A program made the position numbers and the translations under genes. 64,000 nucleotides of DNA from Parasphingorhabdus sp. (GTDB lineage: Bacteria > Pseudomonadota > Alphaproteobacteria > Sphingomonadales > Sphingomonadaceae), in the NCBI GenBank assembly GCA_030373505.1, contig JAUCYS010000010.1, positions 1 through 64,000 on the forward strand, in the 5' to 3' direction. The notes under the pieces are model-generated. The model was given only the letters and a program-made list of their open reading frames with translations, searched no databases and had not been told where the DNA came from. Shown piece by piece: positions 9,161 through 17,225 of the stretch (within the stretch, counting starts at the first letter, position 1; each line of letters starts with the position of its first letter).

Positions 9161-10180
9161 TCATTGATCCGCACGCAAAACACGTGCTCCGCTATAACCC
9201 CGCTGCTGCGCCTGTGCCAGCCCTGCTTGCGCTTCTTGTTCGCTGGCGAATGGCCCGTAACGCACCCGCCAGATGGATCGGCTACCGTCCGGTATCACCC
9301 GGGCCCCGATTTTTTTGGCCAGCGTATCGGCGCGGGACTTGCTGCTGAAAGCGGCCACCTGAACCACATAGGATCCGGCCAGTCCGCCGACATAATTGTC
9401 GCCGACACTATTTTCTGCGGCAACCGGTCGTCCCGGACCTTCGACGATGAAGCGGCCATCGCGTGTGCCGGATGTTTTTGCCGGTGCAGGAGGATTGGTC
9501 GAAACAGCGGGTGATGAAGCATGGCTGGATTTCGCAGCCTGTTTGACCGGCTCCGCCGGACGAGGAAGCTTGGCCAGATTTTTCCGCAATATCGTCAGCA
9601 GGGAATCCGGTGTCGCGATACGTTCGGTCGCAGGAGCCCCCATGCGCAGAACGGCGCGCTCCTGCTCATTCGGATTGACCTTGCGAACCCTGACGCCGGA
9701 GACGCCATTGCGGTCAATGCCCAACTGTCTTGCCGCCCCGAGCGACAGGTCGATCAGGCGGTCGGTGGCAAATGGTCCCCGATCATTGACTCGCACCAGT
9801 ATCGTGCGCCCGGTGTCGAGCGCCGTCACTTCGATATAGGACGGTAGCGGCAGCGTCTTGTGCGCGGCCGAGATTCCTTGCGGATTGAAGGCTTCGCCAT
9901 TGGCGGTCACATTTCCCGCCAGTTCTTCACCATACCAGCTGGCATAGCCGACTTCATCGTAGCTCTGGACGTCTTCGGGCGTATAGGTAATGCCGCCCAC
10001 CTGGTAAGGATCGCCAATTTTCTGTGGATAGTCGGAAACCGCTGCCGCCCCGCCTGGCTTGCCGACACCTCCCGGAGGCGGAGTTCCGCCCGCAACCTGA
10101 CCAAAATCGCGCGAACCGGCGCAGCCGGAAATCGCCACGATGGCCGCTGACAATATGCCAAGTTTAACTGCGTATTTCAT
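9161..10180 (-). CDS. rlpA: RlpA-like septal ring lipoprotein with SPOR domain
   Basis: RlpA proteins cleave glycan strands lacking stem peptides at the septum. The 339-residue precursor starts with a lipoprotein signal ('AIVAISGC', Cys20), has the double-psi beta-barrel (about residues 75-165) with 'ASWYGEELAGNVTANGE' and 'ILVRVNDRGPF', a proline/alanine/lysine-rich linker, and a C-terminal SPOR domain from about residue 268 ('YVVQVAAFSS') that binds denuded peptidoglycan. The start lies inside the end of the upstream transglycosylase gene (17-base overlap), consistent with a cell-wall operon with the carboxypeptidase. Confidence 0.94.
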   Translation of the reverse strand: MKYAVKLGILSAAIVAISGCAGSRDFGQVAGGTPPPGGVGKPGGAAAVSDYPQKIGDPYQVGGITYTPEDVQSYDEVGYASWYGEELAGNVTANGEAFNPQGISAAHKTLPLPSYIEVTALDTGRTILVRVNDRGPFATDRLIDLSLGAARQLGIDRNGVSGVRVRKVNPNEQERAVLRMGAPATERIATPDSLLTILRKNLAKLPRPAEPVKQAAKSSHASSPAVSTNPPAPAKTSGTRDGRFIVEGPGRPVAAENSVGDNYVGGLAGSYVVQVAAFSSKSRADTLAKKIGARVIPDGSRSIWRVRYGPFASEQEAQAGLAQAQQRGYSGARVLRADQ

Positions 10181-11204
10181 CCGCCAATAACCCCACTGCT
10201 AGCCCGTAAAAATTCGAACAGTTATAATCCAGAATGACGCGATAATTGCCAGTCAACAGATAAGCGCGGTTGCCCGCCCCATCGGGTTCCAGCAAGGTCG
10301 CCATCGTCCCGTCCTCAAGATTCTTCCCGGTTGCCGGAACGACACCCAGAGCCCGCCATTCTTTCATGCTCTTCCACTGGCTGTGACGGCCAAAGACACG
10401 CGGACAGCGGGTGGGAACAATCTTGCTTTCGACTGCAGCGCGATCAAGCGAGGAAGGCACGTTGACGGCAATGCCCCAGGGTTCTCCCCGGCGCCATCCG
10501 GAATGGACAAAATAATTAGCGATCGAAGCGACCGCATCATATTCGCTGCCCCATATATCCGCATAACCATCGCCGCTGCCGTCTTTCGCCAGACGCAGAT
10601 AGACCGAAGGCAGAAATTGCGGCTTGCCCATCGCCCCTGCCCAGCTGCCCTTGAGAACCGATTGCGGCACTCCATTGTCGATCAGCTTCAATACTGCCAG
10701 CAATTCGGGTTCAAACAGGGCGCGGCGCCGGCCTTCATAGGCCAGGGTCGCCAAGGACCGGGGAATATCGAAATCACCGGTATAGGAACCGTAATTGGTT
10801 TCCTTGCCATAGATCGCCATAATGATCGGGCCGGGAACGCCGGTTTCGCGCTCGACGTCGATCAGCTTTGCGATCAGCCGCCGATAGGCCGCCTTGCCCT
10901 GTTCGATCCGGGCTGGCGTGATATGCCGCTGCTGATAAGGCGCAAAGGGCGGAATGGCGCTGTTGGGGCTGCCTCCCGGCTGCGACTGATCGAGCGAAAC
11001 GACCCGCGGATTATAGGTCAGGCCGGGCAGAACCTGATCCAGAGTCTGCGCGCGCACCCCTTGCCGCAAGGCTTTCTCCCGCACCTCCTGAAGATAGGAT
11101 TCAAAACTGGAATTGGCCTGGGCCCTGGCGTCTCGGATCGGCACTTCTGCGCTGATGCTGACAAGTGCAAGAGCGCTACAGGCGATGGTGGTCATGATAC
11201 GCAT
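10164..11204 (-). CDS. Lytic murein transglycosylase, MltB family
   Basis: A periplasmic enzyme that cuts peptidoglycan with formation of anhydro-muramic acid. The 346-residue precursor has a signal peptide (about residues 1-25), the N-terminal SLT-2 segment 'FESYLQEVREKALRQG', the catalytic glutamate in 'AIYGKETNYGSYTG', and the family blocks 'LATLAYEGRRRALFEPEL' and 'GSWAGAMGKPQFLPS'. The C-terminal 'LLTGNYRVILDYN..NFYGLAV' is the usual MltB end. The ATG at 11204 was chosen over one 33 bases upstream because AAGGGA sits just before it and it opens the signal peptide. Confidence 0.94.
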   Translation of the reverse strand: MRIMTTIACSALALVSISAEVPIRDARAQANSSFESYLQEVREKALRQGVRAQTLDQVLPGLTYNPRVVSLDQSQPGGSPNSAIPPFAPYQQRHITPARIEQGKAAYRRLIAKLIDVERETGVPGPIIMAIYGKETNYGSYTGDFDIPRSLATLAYEGRRRALFEPELLAVLKLIDNGVPQSVLKGSWAGAMGKPQFLPSVYLRLAKDGSGDGYADIWGSEYDAVASIANYFVHSGWRRGEPWGIAVNVPSSLDRAAVESKIVPTRCPRVFGRHSQWKSMKEWRALGVVPATGKNLEDGTMATLLEPDGAGNRAYLLTGNYRVILDYNCSNFYGLAVGLLADEIRS

Positions 11205-11404
11205 GATTACTTCCCTTTCGTCACGGCTTTGTCGCACAAAGCGAGTCGAAGGGGAATCCCTAAATAACCCGCGCGAGCAACCGCTGGACCCGAAAGACCT
11301 GACAGCTGGCAGATTTGCCGCACGATTTCATCCATTTGCAAAATGTTTTGCGCTTTCAAAACGGGGACGCTAGGACGCGTTCGACCCGGCTTTTTGAGCT
11401 ATGC

Positions 11405-11494
11405 GGACAGGTGGCAGAGTGGTCGAATGCAGCGGTCTTGAAAACCGCCGAGGGTGCAAGCTCTCCGTGGGTTCGAATCCCACCCTGTCCGCCA
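11405..11494 (+). tRNA. tRNA-Ser (anticodon UGA)
   Basis: A 90-base class II tRNA. The acceptor arms GGACAGG (11405-11411) and CCTGTCC (11484-11490) pair perfectly, followed by discriminator G and an encoded CCA. The anticodon loop CTTGAAA gives UGA, serine. The T-arm GTGGGTTCGAATCCCAC is canonical, and the long variable arm expected for serine lies between the anticodon stem and the T-arm. Confidence 0.97.
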
Positions 11495-11645
11495 CTATTG
11501 CACGACATTTTTCATTTCCTCCTCCCCTGTTTGCAGCTTGCCCCCTCTCCATCATTTAACCCTCGGGACGGATGCTGCCATTAATAGCAGTATGGTCAGT
11601 GGACCGGCGCGCTATTTGATAGGGCGGGCAAGGGAAGCGATCGAT

Positions 11646-13289
11646 ATGACCATATCCGGGAGTTACGACTATATCATCGTGGGTGCGGGATCGGCGGGAT
11701 GCGTTCTGGCCAATCGATTGTCAGCGGATCCGGCCAACAGCGTGTTGTTGCTGGAGGCGGGTGCCGATGACAATTATTGGTCGATCGCGGTTCCCGGAGC
11801 TTATGCCTATACGCTAGATAATCCGGGCCTGCTCTGGCCCTATCAGACGCAGCCAATAGAAAACAGCGGTGGTCGCAGCTTTGCCTATCCGCGCGGCAAG
11901 GTCATCGGTGGCAGCGGCGCCCTCAACGGCTTGCTCTATGTCCGCGGCCAGGCCCAGGATTATGATGACTGGGCAGCCGCCGGCAATGCCGGGTGGAGCT
12001 GGTCGGAGGTGCTGCCCTATTTTATGCGCTCCGAAAACCACGCCCGCGGTCCGGATCAGTGGCACGGCACCACGGGTCCCCTGCATGTTGCCCATCTTGC
12101 GGATATGAAAGAGAAAAACCCGCTAAGCGAAGCGTTTTTGGAGGCCGGACAACAAGCCGGCATGCCGCTTGCAGAAGATGTCAATCGCGGTGATCAGGAT
12201 GGCATTTCCTATTTCCAGATTAATACCAGGGACGGAACCCGATGCAATACGGCCCGTTCTTTCCTGAAGCAAGCGAGAGGGCGTTCCAATCTGACCATCG
12301 AAACCAGTGCACCGGTCCGCAAAGTTCTGCTGGACGGCAAGCGGGCGAGCGGCGTGAAATATGAGCAGTATGGGCAATTGAAGGAAATATCGGCCAACAG
12401 CGCTGTTGTCCTGTCGGCAGGCGCGATTGCCAGCCCGCAATTGCTGGAACTCTCGGGCATCGGCAATCCGGCCATATTGAAAGAACATGGCGTCGAGCCG
12501 CTGCACATTTTGCCAGGCGTGGGCGAAAATCTGCAGGAACATTATATGGTACCCTTTGTGTGCCGCGCCAGCGAGCTGGTATCGATGAACGAGCAGACAA
12601 GAGGCTTCCAGCTGTTCCAGCAACTGGTGAGATATGCGGTGCGGCGAAAAGGAATTCTGTCGAACAGCGGATTCCACGTTCAGGGCTATTTCAAGTCCCG
12701 CGAAGAGGTGGAGCGGAATGATATGCAGATACATTTCTTTCCGTTTTCCGGGGAAACCGACCCGGAAAAGGCGCGGAAAAACAAGCTGCAGGATCAGCCG
12801 GGATTTACCTTCCTGTTTACACAGATGCGTCCGGAAAGCCGGGGCTATAGCCATATACTAAGCGGCAATGCCGACGTGATCCCGGCCATCAATCCCGCGT
12901 TCCTGACGGCCGAAGAAGACCGCAGGGTCTACCTCGACGCCGTTAAATTCGGCCGCAAAATTTTGTCACAGCCCGCCATTTCTTCCCTGACGGCGGCAGA
13001 AATTGTCCCCGGACCAGAGATTAGCAGCGACGACGAAATAATGGATTTTGTGAAAAATGCCGGAAATTCCATGTATCATGGATGCGGCACCTGCAAGATG
13101 GGCACCGACGACATGGCGGTGGTCGACAGTCAATTGAAAGTGCGCGGTATAGAGAAACTCTATGTGGCCGATGCCTCGATCATGCCGCGCATTCCATCGG
13201 GCAACACCAACGCTCCGACGATCATGATCGCCGAAAAGGCGTCTGAAATGATTCTCGCCCGCGACGGGATTGCCATGGCCGCATCCTGA
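11646..13289 (+). CDS. GMC family oxidoreductase (choline dehydrogenase-like)
   Basis: FAD-dependent alcohol oxidoreductases of this family oxidise an alcohol to an aldehyde. The 547-residue protein has the N-terminal dinucleotide fold 'DYIIVGAGSAGCVLANRLS', the GMC signature 1 'GGSGALNGLLYVRGQ', signature 2 'GAIASPQLLELSGIG', and the C-terminal catalytic His/Asn pair in 'YHGCGTCKMG' and 'GNTNAPT'. The ATG at 11646 has AAGGGA upstream and begins just before the FAD fold. It lies 24 bases before the HAD phosphatase gene, so it may be co-transcribed with the glucosylglycerate genes. No betaine aldehyde dehydrogenase is nearby, so choline as substrate is unsupported. Confidence 0.9.
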   Translation: MTISGSYDYIIVGAGSAGCVLANRLSADPANSVLLLEAGADDNYWSIAVPGAYAYTLDNPGLLWPYQTQPIENSGGRSFAYPRGKVIGGSGALNGLLYVRGQAQDYDDWAAAGNAGWSWSEVLPYFMRSENHARGPDQWHGTTGPLHVAHLADMKEKNPLSEAFLEAGQQAGMPLAEDVNRGDQDGISYFQINTRDGTRCNTARSFLKQARGRSNLTIETSAPVRKVLLDGKRASGVKYEQYGQLKEISANSAVVLSAGAIASPQLLELSGIGNPAILKEHGVEPLHILPGVGENLQEHYMVPFVCRASELVSMNEQTRGFQLFQQLVRYAVRRKGILSNSGFHVQGYFKSREEVERNDMQIHFFPFSGETDPEKARKNKLQDQPGFTFLFTQMRPESRGYSHILSGNADVIPAINPAFLTAEEDRRVYLDAVKFGRKILSQPAISSLTAAEIVPGPEISSDDEIMDFVKNAGNSMYHGCGTCKMGTDDMAVVDSQLKVRGIEKLYVADASIMPRIPSGNTNAPTIMIAEKASEMILARDGIAMAAS

Positions 13290-13313
13290 GCAATCTGATA
13301 GGCTGGCTATTCT

Positions 13314-14153
13314 ATGCCGAAGCGCCCTGCCCATCCCCTGATCTTTACCGACCTCGACGGAACCTTGCTCGATCACGAAAGCTATTCGGCCAAACCTGCC
13401 GATCTGTTGATAGAGCAGATCATCGGTCAGTCGATCGGCTCCGTCATTCCGATTACGAGCAAGACCCGGGCCGAATTGCAATGGCTGCAAGAATCGATCC
13501 CGCTCAGGGCAATGATGAGCGTAACCGAGAACGGTTCCGTCATCCTTATCCCGCAAGGCTCTGCCTTTGCAGGTTTTACGGGACCGCAACATGTCCTCTC
13601 CGGACTCGGATATGGAGAGATTCTGGAACGGATCGACGGCCTGCCCCCGGCGTTGCGACAGCAGATTAGAGGATTTGCGGATATGTCCGCAGCAGAGGTT
13701 TCACAAGCCACGGGCCTGAAATTGCAGCAGGCGCTGCTTGCCAAGCAGCGAGACGCGTCGGAACCGTTTCTCTGGTCAGGGTCGGATGAGGCGATGCAGG
13801 AACTCAGCGCGATCATGGCTGAAGCAAATATCCGAATTCAGCGGGGTGGTCGCTTCTATCATTTTACCGGCGATGCCAACAAGGCACAGGCGATGGCGCG
13901 GATAAAGGCCTCCTTTGCCGATCAACAGGAAGCCGATTGTGAGTTCATATCCATCGCCCTCGGCGACGGGCCCAATGATCTGGAAATGATCGAGTCTGCC
14001 GACAGAGGTGTGATCATGCCCAATCCCGGCGGAGTCAGCATAAACTCGAGCAAATCTCATGTCCGGAGGGCTCCCGCTCCCGGTCCGCAGGGCTGGGTCC
14101 TTGCGGTTCAGGAACTTTTTTCGGAATTCGGTATTATCCTGGCGGAAAGCTGA
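13314..14153 (+). CDS. HAD-IIB phosphatase, probable glucosyl-3-phosphoglycerate phosphatase (MpgP-like)
   Basis: A 279-residue HAD superfamily protein. Motif I is 'FTDLDGTLLD', motif II 'TSKTRAEL' and motif IV 'GDGPNDLEMIESAD'; the cap region between is of the IIB type used by mannosyl-3-phosphoglycerate phosphatases ('VTENGSVILIP'). Known relatives dephosphorylate mannosyl- or glucosyl-3-phosphoglycerate. Because the next gene (33 bases downstream) is a glucosyl-3-phosphoglycerate synthase-like enzyme, the likely substrate is glucosyl-3-phosphoglycerate, giving glucosylglycerate. The sugar specificity is inference from context. Confidence 0.85.
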   Translation: MPKRPAHPLIFTDLDGTLLDHESYSAKPADLLIEQIIGQSIGSVIPITSKTRAELQWLQESIPLRAMMSVTENGSVILIPQGSAFAGFTGPQHVLSGLGYGEILERIDGLPPALRQQIRGFADMSAAEVSQATGLKLQQALLAKQRDASEPFLWSGSDEAMQELSAIMAEANIRIQRGGRFYHFTGDANKAQAMARIKASFADQQEADCEFISIALGDGPNDLEMIESADRGVIMPNPGGVSINSSKSHVRRAPAPGPQGWVLAVQELFSEFGIILAES

Positions 14154-14186
14154 TTAGGCAGGTGGCTCGGAAACTGCGGGGATTAT

Positions 14187-15401
14187 ATGGCTGATTTTCA
14201 TCAAAATGGTATCATATCAACACTTCACAATCTGACCGACCCCAGCACGGAATCGCTGGAAGCGCATTTGATGCTCTACCGTGCCGCCAATCCGATGGCC
14301 CTTGTACTTCCCTGTCTGTTTTCGGAGCTCGAGGGGCCGGCACTGGAAAATATCGTCGATGAATTGTGTGATGTGCCTTATCTTGATGACATCATCATTG
14401 GTCTGGACCGGGCCGACAAAGAGCAGTTCAGATATGCCAAGGACTATTTTTCCCGACTGCCGCAACGACATCATATCCTTTGGAACAGCGGCCCCCGGCT
14501 CACCGCGCTGGACGAGGAACTGAAGCAACGCGGCCTGTCCCCGGCACAACCCGGCAAGGGACGCAATGTCTGGTTCTGCTTCGGCTATTTTCTGTCGGCC
14601 ACGGACGCACAGGTGGTGGGGCTGCACGATTGCGATATCCTCACCTATGATCGGGGACTGCTCGCGCGCCTGATGTATCCGGTGGCCAATCCGGCTTTTC
14701 CCTATGTATTTTCCAAAGGATATTACGCGCGGACCACCGAGGAGAAATTCAACGGGCGGGTGGTCAGGCTGTTGATCGGGCCCTTGCTGGCAGCGCTCAA
14801 GAAAGTCTGCGAACCGAACGACTATGTCGTATATCTGAACAGCTTTCGCTACGCGCTTGCCGGGGAATTTGCGATGGGGCGACAGGTGGTCAAGAACCTG
14901 CGCATTCCATCCGACTGGGGCCTGGAAATCGGCGTGCTGTCCGAGGTCTGGCGCAACCATTCAACCCAGGCCATATGCCAGGTTGAGATCGCCGATAATT
15001 ATGACCACAAGCATCAGTCGGTTTCGTATGACAATCCGGACGCCGGCCTGTCGAAGATGAGCATCGACATAACCAAATCCATTTTCCGCAAGCTTGCGAC
15101 AGACGGCCAGATTTTCTCGCACGGCACGTTCCGGACACTCAAGGCGACTTATTTCCGGATCGCTCTGGACCGGATAGAAGCCTATTATAATGATGCGGTC
15201 ATGAACGGCCTGACCCTCGACCGGCACGAGGAAGAAACCACGGTCGAGCTGTTTGCCCAGAATATCATGACCGCCGGCGAAGTGTTTCTGGAATCGCCCA
15301 ACGAGACGCCTTTCATGGCCAACTGGACCCGGATCAACAGCGCCATTCCCGACTTCATGGACCGGTTCAAGGAAGCGGTCCGGCTCGACAATGAAGACTA
15401 G
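14187..15401 (+). CDS. gpgS: Glucosyl-3-phosphoglycerate synthase-like glycosyltransferase (GT81-type)
   Basis: The 404-residue cytoplasmic protein resembles GpgS enzymes, which transfer glucose from an NDP-glucose to 3-phosphoglycerate. Visible features: an N-terminal nucleotide-sugar region 'NPMALVLPCLFSELEG', 'DIIIGLDRADKEQF', the acceptor/donor segment 'PGKGRNVWFCFGY', the metal-binding triad in 'VGLHDCDILTYDR', and the conserved 'DWGLEIGVLSEVW' with a later 'NYDHKHQ' histidine block. It is longer than GT-A cores because of the C-terminal helical part. It ends 4 bases inside the convergent phosphorylase gene. The flanking phosphatase, phosphorylase and glycerate kinase support the glucosylglycerate role. 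Confidence 0.85.
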   Translation: MADFHQNGIISTLHNLTDPSTESLEAHLMLYRAANPMALVLPCLFSELEGPALENIVDELCDVPYLDDIIIGLDRADKEQFRYAKDYFSRLPQRHHILWNSGPRLTALDEELKQRGLSPAQPGKGRNVWFCFGYFLSATDAQVVGLHDCDILTYDRGLLARLMYPVANPAFPYVFSKGYYARTTEEKFNGRVVRLLIGPLLAALKKVCEPNDYVVYLNSFRYALAGEFAMGRQVVKNLRIPSDWGLEIGVLSEVWRNHSTQAICQVEIADNYDHKHQSVSYDNPDAGLSKMSIDITKSIFRKLATDGQIFSHGTFRTLKATYFRIALDRIEAYYNDAVMNGLTLDRHEEETTVELFAQNIMTAGEVFLESPNETPFMANWTRINSAIPDFMDRFKEAVRLDNED

Positions 15402-17161
15402 ACAGGGCCTGGCGGCATGTTGCAGAACCACACGGTCTGGTAAGGCGACAGAAAGAAATCGCTTTCAATATCGGTGACCAGGTGGCTCGAGATCAGATCC
15501 CACCAGGTATAGCCGGCGATCAGGTTTATATCGGCCAGGGAGAAGGTCTTCCCCTGCTTGGTAACATTGGTGATGGCAAATATGCTTTGCTTTCGGTCCC
15601 GGCTCTGTCGCCAGACACCAAATAAGCCTTCGGGCAGAGCCAGTGTGAACTGGACCGCATTGGGATGGAACGCCTGCTGCTGTTTGCGCATCTCGATCAG
15701 CTTCTGGAAGCGGCTAAAAACCTCAGCTTCAACCGTAGTGGGGTCTGCCAGTTTCTCGCTTATTCTGTCATAATCCAGTTGTCGCCGGTTGATCGAGCGG
15801 TTGTGACCGGTCAGATTGACCTCCTCATAGCCGTTGGCCGTCGCCAACAGGCTGTGAATATAGATGGCAGGAATGCCTTCCAGCGCCAGCATGATCGCCA
15901 TCGCTGCCATGAACCGGTCGACCTGATATTCGTCGGGTCCGTCCAGCGTGCCCTGCATCGCCTCAAAATAGGAAATATTCATCTCATATGGCTTTTCGAT
16001 GCCGCCCGGGCCGCGCCGCATCGAGACCCTTCCGCCAAAAGTCTGGATGGCGGCGAGCATCTGGTCGACTTCGCCCTGCGGCAAGGCGCCTTCCGTCGGC
16101 CGCAGCCCGATCCCGTCATGGCTGGCAGTGAAATTGAGATAGGTGCATCCGGCCAGGGCCGGCGGATTGCTCCGCGTCAGCCGCTTCAGATAAAGCGCAT
16201 TGCCGGTCAGCAGCGCGTGCGTCAGCAGCGGCGGCAGGGAGAAATTATAGATGACATGCGCTTCATTCTGGTTGCCGAAATAGGTCAGATTTTCATGGTT
16301 GGGAATATTGGTTTCGGTGATGATGATCAGCGTTTCGACATGATGATCAAACAGGGTGCGCAGCAGCCTTATGATTTCGTGGGTCTCATCGAGATTGATC
16401 GACGGCGTACCGATTCTTTTCCAGAGAAAGGCGATCGCATCAAGCCTGAATATCCGCACGCCATGGTCGATATAGGCAGCGATGATCTTGACAAATTCGA
16501 TCAGGACTTCGGGATTGCCGAAATCGAAGTCCAGCTGGTCCGTACTGAATGTGCTCCAGACATAACGGTCACCGGATGCTGTGCGAAACGGAGTGAGCAG
16601 AGGATGCGAACGCGGGCGGACCACCTGTCCGAGGTCGGTCGCCGGATCGGCGGTGAAATAATAGTCCTTGCCTGGCGCTTCATCGGACAGAAATTGCTGA
16701 AACCATTTGGATTTGCTGGACCCGTGGTTGATCACGAGGTCCGCCATCAGACGATAGTCCTCGGCAATAGCTTCGATATCCGGCCATTCGCCGAGATTTT
16801 CGTCAACCTCAAGATAGTCAATAACCCCGAAGCCATCATCGCAACTATAGGGAAAAAAGGGCAATATATGAACCGCACCAATGGTCTGCCCAATATGCGT
16901 CTTCAAAAAGCGGTGCAGCGTTCGCAGGGGGCGTTCTTTCTCCGAGCGCACCGATCCACCATAGGTGATCAGGACAATATCACTTTCGTCCCACAAATGC
17001 TTGTCAGCGATTTTTCGCCGCTTGATCATTTGGCTTGTATCGGGCCAGAACAGATTGACGATGCGCTCTGCCAGCATTTCACAATCATGATCGGGATAGA
17101 CCACGCGCAGATGCGCTGTAAGACGTTGCAACAGATGGGTGACGGTAGCGCGATCATTCAT
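15398..17161 (-). CDS. GH13_18 sucrose-phosphorylase-like enzyme, probable glucosylglycerate phosphorylase
   Basis: The 587-residue protein is a retaining alpha-amylase-family phosphorylase. The nucleophile Asp is in 'IFRLDAIAFLWK', the acid/base Glu in 'IIITETNIPNHENL', and the transition-state Asp in 'FTASHDGIGLRP'; 'HILPFFPYSCDDGF' marks the start of the barrel. Glucosylglycerate phosphorylases form a specificity group in the sucrose phosphorylase subfamily and yield glucose-1-phosphate plus glycerate. Proximity to gpgS and to a divergent glycerate kinase makes that substrate far more likely than sucrose. An N-terminal extension of about 50 residues precedes the barrel. Exact specificity needs an assay. 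Confidence 0.85.
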   Translation of the reverse strand: MNDRATVTHLLQRLTAHLRVVYPDHDCEMLAERIVNLFWPDTSQMIKRRKIADKHLWDESDIVLITYGGSVRSEKERPLRTLHRFLKTHIGQTIGAVHILPFFPYSCDDGFGVIDYLEVDENLGEWPDIEAIAEDYRLMADLVINHGSSKSKWFQQFLSDEAPGKDYYFTADPATDLGQVVRPRSHPLLTPFRTASGDRYVWSTFSTDQLDFDFGNPEVLIEFVKIIAAYIDHGVRIFRLDAIAFLWKRIGTPSINLDETHEIIRLLRTLFDHHVETLIIITETNIPNHENLTYFGNQNEAHVIYNFSLPPLLTHALLTGNALYLKRLTRSNPPALAGCTYLNFTASHDGIGLRPTEGALPQGEVDQMLAAIQTFGGRVSMRRGPGGIEKPYEMNISYFEAMQGTLDGPDEYQVDRFMAAMAIMLALEGIPAIYIHSLLATANGYEEVNLTGHNRSINRRQLDYDRISEKLADPTTVEAEVFSRFQKLIEMRKQQQAFHPNAVQFTLALPEGLFGVWRQSRDRKQSIFAITNVTKQGKTFSLADINLIAGYTWWDLISSHLVTDIESDFFLSPYQTVWFCNMPPGPV

Positions 17162-17193
17162 GATATGGACTGTCGCTCCAAAAAGCAGCTTGA

Positions 17194-17213
17194 CCCCGAT
17201 GGGATAATCGGGG
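17194..17213. promoter_or_regulatory. Perfect 7-bp inverted repeat in the phosphorylase/glycerate kinase divergent gap
   Basis: CCCCGAT, a six-base spacer, and ATCGGGG lie in the 64-base gap between the divergent phosphorylase and glycerate kinase genes, followed by CTTTATT. It could be an operator controlling both genes, or a hairpin in the kinase leader. No regulator gene is adjacent. Confidence 0.4.
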
Positions 17214-17225
17214 CTTTATTGTGCA

